Positions 34,869 to 43,219 are shown, numbered from the stretch's first letter. The stretch: DNA of 64,000 bases from Chryseobacterium sp. 3008163 (GCF_003669035.1 NZ_CP033070.1:3162001-3226000), one strand, 5' to 3'. A program made the numbers and translations. The notes: a model not told the origin generated them from the sequence alone.

Positions 34869-35993
34869 ATGATCTACATTCACATTCCTTTCTGCAAACA
34901 GAAGTGCAGCTATTGCAATTTTCATTTTTCTACGTCTTTGAATTTTAAAGATGAAATGATTGCTGCAATGAAAAAAGAAATTTTTCTCCGCAAAGATGAG
35001 CTTCAAAGCAAAAATCTGCAGTCACTTTACTTTGGTGGCGGAACGCCTTCCATACTTTCTGGAGACGAAATCAAGTCTTTAATTGATGAGGTCTTAAAAT
35101 ATTTCAGTTTTAATGCTGATATTGAAATTACTTTGGAGGCAAATCCGGATGATTTAGATAAAAACTTTTTAAGACAGCTATCAAATTCTCCGATTAATCG
35201 ACTGTCAATTGGAACGCAAAGTTTTTTTGATGAAGATTTAAGGCTGATGAACCGTGCACATAATGCTTCTGATGCCGAAGGTTCTATCAAAAGAGCTCAG
35301 GATTTTGGCTTTGAAAATTTAAGTATTGACTTAATTTACGGCTCACCGACTTCTAATTTAGAAATTTGGAAGCAAAATTTAAACAAAACCATTGCGCTTG
35401 AAGTTCCCCATATTTCGTCGTACGCACTGACGGTCGAGCCCAAAACCGCTTTAGAAAAATGGATTGCCAATGGAAAAGTTTCAAATCCTAAGGAAGAAGA
35501 GCAAAACAGAGAGTTTTATTATATGATTGATTTTCTTAAAGATCATGAGTTTGAGCATTATGAAATCTCTAATTTTGCGAAAAAAGGGTTTCATTCCAGA
35601 CATAATTCTGCCTATTGGAAGTATAATGAATACCTGGGTATTGGTCCTTCTGCACATTCTTACAACGGATTTGATGTAAGAAGCTGGAATATTGCCAACA
35701 ATCAACAGTATATCAAAAAATTAAACTCCAAACTTTTGGCTAAAGAGACAGAAATTCTTTCTCCGAAAGATCAGTTTAACGAAATGATCATGATCGGATT
35801 GAGAACAACCTGGGGCGTTGATCTCGAAAGTTTAAAAAATAAGTTTAAAGAAGATATTTTAGATCAATTTCATAAAGAACTCCAACAGAAAATCGCTGAC
35901 GGAATTTTAATGAAAGAGAATAATCACCTCAAAATTCCTGAAAAACATTGGTTTATGGCAGACGGAATTGCTTCAGATCTGTTTCAGGTTTAA
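34869..35993 (+). CDS. hemW: HemW-type radical SAM heme chaperone
   Basis: A 374-residue radical SAM protein of the HemW/HemN-like family. The start MIYIHIPFCKQKCSYCNFHF carries the CxxxCxxC iron-sulfur motif; other hallmarks are YFGGGTPSIL and SIGTQSFFDEDL, then GSPTSNLEIW. HemW binds heme and delivers it to respiratory enzymes; coproporphyrinogen oxidase activity is unlikely for this subfamily. The start abuts a terminator T run, and no clear promoter is seen. Confidence 0.92.
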   Translation: MIYIHIPFCKQKCSYCNFHFSTSLNFKDEMIAAMKKEIFLRKDELQSKNLQSLYFGGGTPSILSGDEIKSLIDEVLKYFSFNADIEITLEANPDDLDKNFLRQLSNSPINRLSIGTQSFFDEDLRLMNRAHNASDAEGSIKRAQDFGFENLSIDLIYGSPTSNLEIWKQNLNKTIALEVPHISSYALTVEPKTALEKWIANGKVSNPKEEEQNREFYYMIDFLKDHEFEHYEISNFAKKGFHSRHNSAYWKYNEYLGIGPSAHSYNGFDVRSWNIANNQQYIKKLNSKLLAKETEILSPKDQFNEMIMIGLRTTWGVDLESLKNKFKEDILDQFHKELQQKIADGILMKENNHLKIPEKHWFMADGIASDLFQV

Positions 35994-36032
35994 AAAAATA
36001 GAATCTAAAATCTACAATTTAAAATCTTTAAG

Positions 36033-36040
36033 TATTTTTG
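36033..36040 (+). promoter_or_regulatory. -7 promoter box of murI
   Basis: TATTTTTG is an exact TAnnTTTG match, 18 nt before the TTG start at 36059. Confidence 0.5.
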
Positions 36041-36058
36041 CACTAAATTTCACTTCGT

Positions 36059-36889
36059 TTGAAAACTAAAAAACAAGATTATTCGCATCTTTCGCCTCAA
36101 CAGCCTATCGGAATTTTTGATAGCGGTGTGGGTGGTTTAACGGTTGCTAAAGAAATCAAAAGACTTCTTCCCCATGAGAATCTTATTTACTTTGGGGATA
36201 CCAAACATCTTCCTTACGGTGAAAAATCCAAAGAAGCAATTATAGAATATTCTACGAAAATTACCAATTTCTTATTGGAACAAAACTGCAAAGCCATCGT
36301 TATTGCCTGTAATACCGCTACAGCAAATGCTTTGAATGAAGTCATGCAAGCCGTTGCCGGAAAAGTTCCTGTGATTGACGTGATCAATCCTGTTGCGGAA
36401 AAAGTAGCGTATGAAATTCATAATAATGTCGGTGTGATTGCAACGAAAGCTACTGTAAATTCAGGCCTGTATAAGAAAAGCATCCGCAAGCACAATAAGT
36501 TCATAAAAGTGGATGAATTGGCAACGCCGTTGCTGGTGCCGGCAATTGAAGAAGGTTTTAAAAATCATCCGATTACGCATTCTATCATTTACAATTATCT
36601 GAGTAATGCAAAGCTTAAAAATATTGAAACGTTGATCTTAGGCTGTACGCATTATCCGTTATTGATTGACGAGATCAAACAATATTATGGAAACCGCGTT
36701 CGTGTTATAGATTCTCCGAATATTGTTGCGAACCACCTGAATATTATTTTAGATAAATATCATCTTCTCAATACCAACAATCCAAAGGCGACTTATCAGT
36801 TTTACCTTTCGGATATTACCAAAAACTTTGAGAAAATTTCAAAAAAATTCTTCGGAAAAAGTATTGATTTGGAATTGAAAGTATTATAA
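36059..36889 (+). CDS. murI: Glutamate racemase
   Basis: A 276-residue enzyme producing D-glutamate for peptidoglycan. Catalytic cysteines are in IACNTATANAL and LGCTHYPLL, with the conserved PIGIFDSGVGGLTV and YFGDTKHLPYG. No ATG exists before the conserved N-terminus. Translation apparently begins at TTG 36059, consistent with the -7 box 18 nt upstream. It ends inside a long perfect palindrome shared with the convergent lipoprotein gene. Confidence 0.95.
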   Translation: MKTKKQDYSHLSPQQPIGIFDSGVGGLTVAKEIKRLLPHENLIYFGDTKHLPYGEKSKEAIIEYSTKITNFLLEQNCKAIVIACNTATANALNEVMQAVAGKVPVIDVINPVAEKVAYEIHNNVGVIATKATVNSGLYKKSIRKHNKFIKVDELATPLLVPAIEEGFKNHPITHSIIYNYLSNAKLKNIETLILGCTHYPLLIDEIKQYYGNRVRVIDSPNIVANHLNIILDKYHLLNTNNPKATYQFYLSDITKNFEKISKKFFGKSIDLELKVL

Positions 36890-36925
36890 AGAAATGCCGT
36901 TTTCACAAAACGGCATTTCTTTATA
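36885..36925. terminator. Bidirectional terminator with a 19-bp perfect stem
   Basis: Bases 36885-36903 and 36907-36925 are exact reverse complements around CAC. Both the murI stop (36887-36889) and the stop of the convergent gene (36921-36923) lie in the arms, and each strand has a T-rich 3' side. Confidence 0.8.
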
Positions 36926-37649
36926 AATCGAATTGATTATAATAATAACTATTACCATTGGCAGACTCTTCACCAAAAATGATATAATAAGTGTTACCGT
37001 CTACGGGATTTACTGCATTCCATGAATTTGTATTATGCATAGAAAACCTTTCATCATTATATTTTCTGATATTTGTTTCTTTAAAATCTATCTGACTATC
37101 GACTTTAGTCAATCTTATAAATTTCAAGGTGTTTGATGAGTTTGTGAAATAATATGTCATTCTGTAATCTCCTGTTCTAAACACCAATGAGTTTATATTT
37201 TCAAGTTCGAGAGACCATGTAACATTACTTTTGATTTCATTTTTTGTACCATTTTTTCTAAAGTAGGGAATGACGGGGAAATATGTTATGTTGGGTTTTA
37301 CTTCCAAATTTGCTTTCAAAAAATTGCCTTTTCCATCATTTACAGAAATTTCAAAATTTCCGATTAGCTTTGCGTGAAAAGAACCTGGATCTTCATTATT
37401 TGGGTTATCCCACAAATTAAAATTAGATAATGACCATTGGTATAATTTGTTATTTAAAACTTTATTGTTTTTGGTAATTAAATAATTAATATCCGAACCA
37501 GCCAATACAGTATAATTAGCTGGAGATATAGTGGCATTAGATAAGTCTAAATAGGTCTCTTGCTCAATATTATCAGAAATATCATCATTGTTACTACAAG
37601 AAGTAAAACATAAAGCAAGGCCAAGAAATAAAATTATTTTCTTCATCAT
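36921..37649 (-). CDS. Hypothetical lipoprotein
   Basis: A 242-residue lipoprotein (MMKKIILFLGLALCFTSCSNND). The ATG at 37649 or the next codon is used; the frame extends to 37736 into rsmD but that start would hide the signal. The mature part begins like an immunoglobulin-type domain (ISPANYTVLAGSDINYLITKNN) and ends with FGEESANGNSYYYNQF. I recognise no family. It follows rsmD by 28 nt on the same strand and may be co-transcribed. Confidence 0.75.
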   Translation of the reverse strand: MMKKIILFLGLALCFTSCSNNDDISDNIEQETYLDLSNATISPANYTVLAGSDINYLITKNNKVLNNKLYQWSLSNFNLWDNPNNEDPGSFHAKLIGNFEISVNDGKGNFLKANLEVKPNITYFPVIPYFRKNGTKNEIKSNVTWSLELENINSLVFRTGDYRMTYYFTNSSNTLKFIRLTKVDSQIDFKETNIRKYNDERFSMHNTNSWNAVNPVDGNTYYIIFGEESANGNSYYYNQFDL

Positions 37650-37677
37650 ATAATAAAGGATTTTTTGTCTCTTTTTC

Positions 37678-38274
37678 TTACTCTGTAATTTCAATACTAT
37701 CAGTGTCGGTTTCGTCTTCCACCGGATTAGGTTCAAAAAAGCTGAACGTTATATTTCCGTATTTTCTGCTGTCAACCAAATTGGGATGATCGAGCTTCAT
37801 TCTGCTTTGATGCTCTACGATGAAAACTCCATTGGGTTTTAGATATTTATTTTTTAGAACCAAAGAAATCAGTTCCATATACTTTTTCTCTTCGGTCTCG
37901 AATGGTGCATCTGAGAAAACGATTTCGTAAGATTTTTTGTTTCTGAATTTCTTCAGCCAATCAAAAACGTCGCCACGCTGCACGCTTACATTTAGGCTAA
38001 ATCCCAATTCTGCAGCTGTAGAATTTAAAAATGAAGTGTGTTTAGGGTTTAATTCAACCGAAGTCACATCTTTGCAGCCTCTTGAAGCAAATTCAAAAGT
38101 AATCGAGCCGATTCCTGCAAAAAGATCAAGCACAGAGCTCGCCTGCATATCGTATTTGTTTTCAATGATGCTGAACAAAGCCTCTTTCGCAAAATCGGTG
38201 GTCGGTCTTACGTCAAAGTTTTTGGGAGCTGCTATTTTTTTGGCTTTCCACTTGCCGGCAATTATTCTGTACAT
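37678..38274 (-). CDS. rsmD: RsmD family 16S rRNA methyltransferase
   Basis: A 198-residue SAM-dependent methyltransferase, expected to methylate G966 (E. coli numbering) of 16S rRNA. It starts MYRIIAGKWKAKKI, with the diagnostic VRPTTDFAKEALFSII and the SAM loop VLDLFAGIGSITFEFASRG. The motif IV catalytic segment reads FSDAPFE where most relatives have DPPF or DPPY, a notable change. An acidic tail (VEDETDTDSIEITE) ends the protein. Confidence 0.9.
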   Translation of the reverse strand: MYRIIAGKWKAKKIAAPKNFDVRPTTDFAKEALFSIIENKYDMQASSVLDLFAGIGSITFEFASRGCKDVTSVELNPKHTSFLNSTAAELGFSLNVSVQRGDVFDWLKKFRNKKSYEIVFSDAPFETEEKKYMELISLVLKNKYLKPNGVFIVEHQSRMKLDHPNLVDSRKYGNITFSFFEPNPVEDETDTDSIEITE

Positions 38275-38345
38275 TTTTTTAGATTTTAGGGTGTAGTTAA
38301 TAGATAGCAAAAAAGGATAAAATCCTAAAATCTGCTTTCTATAAT

Positions 38346-39061
38346 CTAATTTAGAATGAAATTCTTATTCGGAATATTATCAAAAACAATCTTTATGTTC
38401 TTCACAAACTTCTGAAGTTCTGAAATGAATGTTTCGTTTTCTGTCGTTTCACCGTACACAAAAAGTTAGTGTCGTTGATTCCGAAACCGATCTTACTTAA
38501 TGTAAACATAACGAAATAAAGAAAATCTACTTCTGAGTTGACATCAAGATTATTGTATAAAATCACTTTCTTATTGGCAATTGCAAAAAACTCACACTGG
38601 TTATGATAAAGATTGATGTGAATTTCTTTATTGTTTTTATTATAAATTGAGTTTAAAAACTTCTCCCCCGAAAAATTAAATTTCACAGGAATCGAAAGAT
38701 CCTTAATTTTTTTATAAAATTCCTTCGGAAAAGTATAGTAAAACTGTACGTGAAATTTCTTATTTACTGAAAGCATCAATTCCTCATTTTCCTTATCAAC
38801 AGGCGCGTTAAAGGCTATTAAATCGTAACCAGCATCGTGCTCAGAAAAACCTTCCGGCATTAAAGTAAAATGATTGAGCGCCGAGATCACAGAAACTTCG
38901 TCGTATCTCTGTTTCAGCAAAGCTTCCTCCAATTTATCAGCAATGAAATTTGCGGGAGATTCTTCATTCACGAGATAAGACTTCTCCTCCAAAACATTTT
39001 TGTTCTTGGAAATCTGATAGATCAGCCCGTCTTTGGTAAAAAGTAAAGTAAGTACGTTCAT
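38346..39061 (-). pseudogene. DUF3822 family protein gene, apparent frameshift near 3' end
   Basis: A DUF3822 protein of unknown function (actin/ASKHA-like fold suggested for the family): VLTLLFTKDGLIYQISKNK, then VISALNHFTLMPEGF and FLYFVMFTLSKIGFG. As read it stops at 38402 after 219 residues with the odd tail LCTVKRQKTKHSF. Adding one T to the five-T run (38464-38460), or a -1 shift there, gives FVYGETTENETFISEL and a stop at 38346 for about 238 residues, which looks native. rsmD follows about 70 nt downstream. Confidence 0.75.
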
Positions 39062-39074
39062 ATAACAATTGCTG

Positions 39075-39082
39075 CAAATTTA
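39075..39082 (-). promoter_or_regulatory. -7 promoter box of the DUF3822 gene
   Basis: The minus strand reads TAAATTTG, an exact TAnnTTTG match, 13 nt before the ATG. It overlaps the stop of the upstream smr gene. Confidence 0.45.
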
Positions 39083-39574
39083 GTGAAATTCTACCATTAC
39101 CGCACCCGATTGATGGTGAAGAATTTCTTTGTTGTAAAAATCCAGACCGGTTTGACTTTCAAGCACGTCCAAAACTAATTTCTGAAGCACGCCGTCTCCG
39201 ATTCCGTGAACAATTTCCAATCTTTTCAAATGATTTTTTCTGCAGAAATTAATCGTCTGAACGAGTTTTTCCTTCTGCATAAACAATCTCTCGAAACTGT
39301 CGTAGTCATTCGGATTTTTAACCAAATTATGAAAATGTAAGTCAAGAACCAAAGGATTTTTATCGTGTTTTTTAGAAGTTACTTTTCTTGGTTCTGCTTT
39401 TTGTACCACTTTTATGTTTTCATAAATAGAAGCATTTTTTGGAACCAGTTTTTCCTTAGGATATTGATAGGTAAAACCATATTCATCCTTGAAAACTACG
39501 ATATTTCCATTCACAGAAGTGATTACTCCGCTCAAATCTTCATCTACCACCGAAACTTTATCGCCTATTTTCAT
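39080..39574 (-). CDS. Smr-domain protein
   Basis: A 164-residue protein with an N-terminal beta-rich domain (MKIGDKVSVVDEDLSGVITS, then PKEKLVPKN) and a C-terminal Smr domain: LDLHFHNLV, TINFCRKNHLKRLEIVHGIGDGVLQKLV and the final HHQSGAVMVEFH. Smr domains are nicking endonucleases in MutS2 and RNA-cleaving in SmrA/B homologues. This stand-alone form, often annotated as a MutS-like protein in Bacteroidetes, has no MutS ATPase. The ATG at 39574 replaces a TTG five codons upstream. Confidence 0.88.
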   Translation of the reverse strand: MKIGDKVSVVDEDLSGVITSVNGNIVVFKDEYGFTYQYPKEKLVPKNASIYENIKVVQKAEPRKVTSKKHDKNPLVLDLHFHNLVKNPNDYDSFERLFMQKEKLVQTINFCRKNHLKRLEIVHGIGDGVLQKLVLDVLESQTGLDFYNKEILHHQSGAVMVEFH

Positions 39575-39604
39575 AATCTTTTCTAACAAAATATCTACTT
39601 AAAG

Positions 39605-39675
39605 TTTGTCATTCTGTAGAAATCTCAGCACTATTTTTTTAAAAAAATAAATTTAGATTCCTCCGGAATGACAAA
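39605..39675. repeat. 71-bp foldback element
   Basis: TTTGTCATTC (39605-39614) and GAATGACAAA (39666-39675) are perfect inverted ends. Inside, AAATCT pairs with AGATTC imperfectly and a 16-nt A/T palindrome forms the centre. It resembles the short GTCATTCTG...GAATGAC repeats I recall from flavobacterial genomes. It carries no ORF and sits between two minus-strand genes, where it could also end transcription. Confidence 0.55.
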
Positions 39676-39700
39676 TATGCCGGAAATTTATCAAATACAA

Positions 39701-40198
39701 TTAAATCTTTGAACCCAATTCAATAATTTCTAAATCCTTAATTTCCTCACCATCAATCACAAATCGCATCATTGTTCTCATTTTATGCCATCCTTGCTTT
39801 CCGCAAGCTCCCGGATTCAAATGTAACAGATTGTTTTTCTGATCATACATCGCCTTCAAAATATGAGAATGCCCTGAAATAAATAACTTCGGTGCTTTTT
39901 CAGAAATTTCTTTTTGTGCTAACGGTGTGTATTTCCCGGGATAACCGCCGATGTGAATCATCAGAATTTCCACTTTTTCGCATAGAAAACGGTTCACTTC
40001 CGGAAATTCAGAACGGATTTTTGCTCCATCAATATTTCCCCAAACACCTTTTAAAGGTTTTATTTTTTCCAATTGCTCAATAATTTCAAAACTTCCAAAG
40101 TCACCACAATGCCAAATTTCATCAGCCTGTTTTGCATAATCTAAAATTCTGTCATCAATGTATGAGTGGGAATCGGAGAGGAGGAGGATTTTGGTCAT
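39701..40198 (-). CDS. YfcE/MJ0936-type metallophosphoesterase
   Basis: A 165-residue calcineurin-like phosphodiesterase. Metal-binding motifs are in order: LLSDSHSY, HCGDFGS, VWGNIDG (GN), IHIGGYPG and ISGHSHI. YfcE-type enzymes hydrolyse phosphodiesters in vitro; the cellular substrate is unknown. An exact -7 box lies 25 nt upstream and the serine hydrolase gene is divergent. Confidence 0.9.
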   Translation of the reverse strand: MTKILLLSDSHSYIDDRILDYAKQADEIWHCGDFGSFEIIEQLEKIKPLKGVWGNIDGAKIRSEFPEVNRFLCEKVEILMIHIGGYPGKYTPLAQKEISEKAPKLFISGHSHILKAMYDQKNNLLHLNPGACGKQGWHKMRTMMRFVIDGEEIKDLEIIELGSKI

Positions 40199-40223
40199 TG
40201 CTGATGAGAATTTCTTTAAAAAG

Positions 40224-40231
40224 CAAATTTA
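40224..40231 (-). promoter_or_regulatory. -7 promoter box of the YfcE-type gene
   Basis: The minus strand reads TAAATTTG, an exact TAnnTTTG match, 25 nt before the ATG. Confidence 0.5.
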
Positions 40232-40251
40232 CTCAATAATCCCGAATTGAT

Positions 40252-40259
40252 TAACTTTG
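40252..40259 (+). promoter_or_regulatory. -7 promoter box of the serine hydrolase gene
   Basis: TAACTTTG is an exact TAnnTTTG match, 14 nt before the ATG at 40274. Confidence 0.5.
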
Positions 40260-40273
40260 GAAAAATTAAAAAA

Positions 40274-41815
40274 ATGAAGCAAAAGCTATCTCTATTCTTT
40301 GTTCTTGTCTCTTTTATCTCGTTTGCGCAGGTTGAAGAAAAAAAATTGGATGAACTTATTCAAAATACTTTAAAAACTTTCGATGTTCCGGGAATGTCGG
40401 TTGGTGTAATCAAAGACGGTAAAATAATTTATTCAAAAGGTTTTGGAGTACGGTCTTTGACGTCTAAGCAGCCAATGGATGACACTACTTTGGTAGGAAT
40501 TGCTTCCAATTCAAAAGCATTTACATGTACCGCTTTAGCGATTTTGGCAGATGAAGGAAAACTGAACTGGGATGATAAAGTTTCAAAATACATTCCTGAA
40601 TTTCAGATGAACGATGCTTACGTTTCTCAAAATGTAACCATAAAAGATTTAGTTACACACAGAGCTGGTTTAGGTCTTGGACAAGGAGATTTAATGTTTT
40701 TTCCCGAAGGTGGAAGCTTAACAGTTAACGACATTGTTCATAACGTAAGATATTTAAAACCTGAAAATCCTTTCAGAACAACTTTAGATTATAATAATGT
40801 GATGTTTATCGTTGCAGGAGAAGTGATTCACAGAGTTTCCGGATTGACTTGGGCAGAATTTATCGAACAGAGAATTATGAAACCTGTTGGAATGAATGCA
40901 AGTTTCGGAAGTTACAACAGGGCAAAAGCTGTTGCTAATAAAATAGATGCTCACGCACCAGCAGACGGAAAAGTAATCGCTGTTCCTCACGATTGGAATG
41001 AAACAGCAAACGCTGCTGGAGGTATCATGAGCAACATCAAAGACATGTCGACTTGGGCAGAATTTCTTTTAAATGGATTTACAACCAAAGACGGAAAAAA
41101 ATTGGTTTCAGACAAACAGATTCAGCAGCTTTGGAATTTGCAGATAGCAAGTCCGGTTGCGATGAAAAATCCTTATGATACAGGTTTTTACGGTTACGGA
41201 TTGGGTTGGTTTTTAAGTGATGTAAAAGGTCATAAACAAGTTCAGCATACAGGTGGATTGATAGGAACAGTGACTCAGTTTACTCTAATTCCGGATATGA
41301 AATTAGGGATTGTTGTTTTAACCAATCAACAGTCTGGTGCAGCTTTCAACACGATTACGAATACATTGAAAGATTCTTATTTAGGCGTTGCCGACAGAAA
41401 TTGGCTGAAAACCTACGGTGAAAGAATGTCAAAAGCCAACGCAGAATACGAAAAACAAAAGAAAGAAGCCTTTGCGAAATCTGATGCATTTAAAAAAGAT
41501 AAAAACCTTCAGCCAAAAGCAGAACAATTTGTTGGGAAATATAATGATGTATGGTTTGGTGACGTAGAAATTGCTCAGCAAGGAAGTACGTACAGAATTT
41601 CTTGTAAAAACTCTCCAAGGTTGAAAGGTGAACTGCTTCCTTATTCAAACAATTCATTTATTATCAAATGGGATGACAGAAGCTATGATGCTGATGCCTA
41701 TATTATTTTCAGCTACGATGAAAATGGAAAAGCAGAATCTGCAAAGATGAAAGCAATTTCAGATATTACAGATTTTAGTTTTGATTTTGATGATTTAGAT
41801 TTGAAAAGAAAATAA
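40274..41815 (+). CDS. Class C beta-lactamase-like serine hydrolase with DUF3471
   Basis: A 513-residue secreted serine hydrolase (MKQKLSLFFVLVSFISFAQ signal). The penicillin-binding fold has S78-x-x-K81 in ASNSKAF, Y173-x-N in LDYNNVMF and HTGG in VQHTGGLIG. A C-terminal DUF3471 beta domain (about 400-513) follows. Such proteins are esterases, D-aminopeptidases or peptidases rather than true AmpC enzymes, so antibiotic resistance should not be assumed. The frame extends nine codons upstream across the promoter box, which supports the 40274 start. Confidence 0.9.
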   Translation: MKQKLSLFFVLVSFISFAQVEEKKLDELIQNTLKTFDVPGMSVGVIKDGKIIYSKGFGVRSLTSKQPMDDTTLVGIASNSKAFTCTALAILADEGKLNWDDKVSKYIPEFQMNDAYVSQNVTIKDLVTHRAGLGLGQGDLMFFPEGGSLTVNDIVHNVRYLKPENPFRTTLDYNNVMFIVAGEVIHRVSGLTWAEFIEQRIMKPVGMNASFGSYNRAKAVANKIDAHAPADGKVIAVPHDWNETANAAGGIMSNIKDMSTWAEFLLNGFTTKDGKKLVSDKQIQQLWNLQIASPVAMKNPYDTGFYGYGLGWFLSDVKGHKQVQHTGGLIGTVTQFTLIPDMKLGIVVLTNQQSGAAFNTITNTLKDSYLGVADRNWLKTYGERMSKANAEYEKQKKEAFAKSDAFKKDKNLQPKAEQFVGKYNDVWFGDVEIAQQGSTYRISCKNSPRLKGELLPYSNNSFIIKWDDRSYDADAYIIFSYDENGKAESAKMKAISDITDFSFDFDDLDLKRK

Positions 41816-41839
41816 TTAATTTTAGAAATAAAATCAAGG

Positions 41840-41863
41840 AAACGGGCTTTAGTCCGTTTTTTT
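41840..41863 (+). terminator. Intrinsic terminator after the serine hydrolase
   Basis: AAACGGGC and GTCCGTTT form an 8-bp stem with one G-T pair around TTTA, followed by a T run. Confidence 0.65.
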
Positions 41864-42731
41864 ATTGAATTAAATTTAAATCTTTTTCTGTTCTTGAAAG
41901 TTCCGCGTTAAAAGAATTTGCTTCAAAGAATTTCTTCAACTCAAGCAGGCGTTTTTTATCATCATATTTTAAACTTGAATTGAGTTTGTACTGACAAAGC
42001 GAACAAGCTCTTGCGAAATGAACATCCGTTTCACTAAGGCTGTTCGTACCGTTCATCACGCAGTTTGCGTTCAGACAATGGCTGATTCCAAACATGTGAC
42101 TAATCTCGTGCGAGCTGATTTTTATTAATCTTTCCAGACTTTGGTTGAAATTAGATTCAGATAAATTTCCATCAGCAAATCTGTACATCGAAGTTACGCC
42201 TACACCGTTTTGATATGAAGCCAGTCCGAAAACATAATTCCATTCAGGTTTTGGAAATAAATCTTTTTCTGTAATTCCCATTAAAACAGCTGCATCTTTT
42301 GGTTTTCTTTTAATTAAAACACTGTCCAAAACATAACCTGCGAGAATTTGCTCCTGCTCATTTTTAGAAATTCTTCGGACGTTTTTTGGGAAGATTTCGT
42401 TAGAAATAATTGGAAGAATTTTTGTTTCCAGCTGAAAATAGATTTTTAAATATTCCTTCGTAAGCTCAATTTGCTTTTCTTGTAAATCATTAAATTCTCC
42501 AATAGGCTGCAAATAAATTATATTTTTTTCTGCTTCAGGTTTTATCTTTTTTAATTTTTGAAAATCGTCAAACGTCTGAAATTTTTCTTTGTGATTATAT
42601 CTCCATTCGCTAGAGCGTGGACGTGATAGTTTTACATCATTTATAGCAATACTTTGAAAATAAGTATTCTCTTTATTTTGACATGAAAAAATAAAAATCA
42701 GAATAGAAAAATATAGAAATTTAAATTTCAA
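41862..42731 (-). CDS. Archaemetzincin-like zinc metallopeptidase lipoprotein
   Basis: A 289-residue lipoprotein (MKFKFLYFSILIFIFSC, Cys17). The extended zinc motif is H208-E-I-S-H212 in SHEISHMFGISHC, with the third His218. The additional cysteines typical of archaemetzincins follow (NANCVMNG, then ACSLCQ), which bind a second zinc. Archaemetzincins favour neutral or basic residues; a lipid-anchored version suggests action at the envelope. It starts 11 nt after sixA ends and is probably co-transcribed. Confidence 0.88.
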   Translation of the reverse strand: MKFKFLYFSILIFIFSCQNKENTYFQSIAINDVKLSRPRSSEWRYNHKEKFQTFDDFQKLKKIKPEAEKNIIYLQPIGEFNDLQEKQIELTKEYLKIYFQLETKILPIISNEIFPKNVRRISKNEQEQILAGYVLDSVLIKRKPKDAAVLMGITEKDLFPKPEWNYVFGLASYQNGVGVTSMYRFADGNLSESNFNQSLERLIKISSHEISHMFGISHCLNANCVMNGTNSLSETDVHFARACSLCQYKLNSSLKYDDKKRLLELKKFFEANSFNAELSRTEKDLNLIQ

Positions 42732-42742
42732 AATTAAGATAG

Positions 42743-43219
42743 CTAGAGCTTATTCGGTTCATAAAAGAACAAAAGTTTCTTATCAGCACCATCAAAATGT
42801 GACCACGAATCGCAGTTAATCTCAAAACCCGCAACACCACACGTTGGAAAATGAAAAATATCTTCCGAAATAGAATTGGCGAAATTTGAAATTCCGTTGT
42901 TGTGTGAGAAAAATGCGACCGAATCGACATTATCATTCAAATCATAAATCACCGATTGAAAATTATTTTCAGAAGGATTGTATAATTTTTCGTTCGTAAT
43001 ATAATTGAGCCTGTAGGTTTGATTAAAAATTTTGCAGGTATTCAGTGCTCTCACCGCAGGGCTTGAGACCAAATAATCGATAGCAACATTGCTGTTCTTT
43101 AAGAATTTAGACATCTTCAAGGCATCTTGTAACCCTTTGTCTGCCAATGGTCTGTCGAAGTCTTCGGTTTCTTCCGGCCAGTCGCTTTTGGCGTGTCTTA
43201 CCAAGATGAGTTTCTTCAT
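42743..43219 (-). CDS. sixA: SixA-like phosphohistidine phosphatase
   Basis: A 158-residue histidine phosphatase of the branch 1 superfamily. The catalytic RHAKSDW motif (His9) opens the protein; DFDRPLADKGLQDA, VSSPAVRALNT and the second His in FFSHNNGIS complete the active site. SixA dephosphorylates phosphohistidine on signalling or phosphotransfer proteins; the partner here is not identifiable. The archaemetzincin gene follows after 11 nt. Confidence 0.92.
   Translation of the reverse strand: MKKLILVRHAKSDWPEETEDFDRPLADKGLQDALKMSKFLKNSNVAIDYLVSSPAVRALNTCKIFNQTYRLNYITNEKLYNPSENNFQSVIYDLNDNVDSVAFFSHNNGISNFANSISEDIFHFPTCGVAGFEINCDSWSHFDGADKKLLFFYEPNKL

Noticed and set aside
40274..41815. 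Antibiotic-resistance AmpC beta-lactamase
   Set aside because: The fold and motifs match but the DUF3471 tail and sequence style fit the broad serine hydrolase family, not AmpC.
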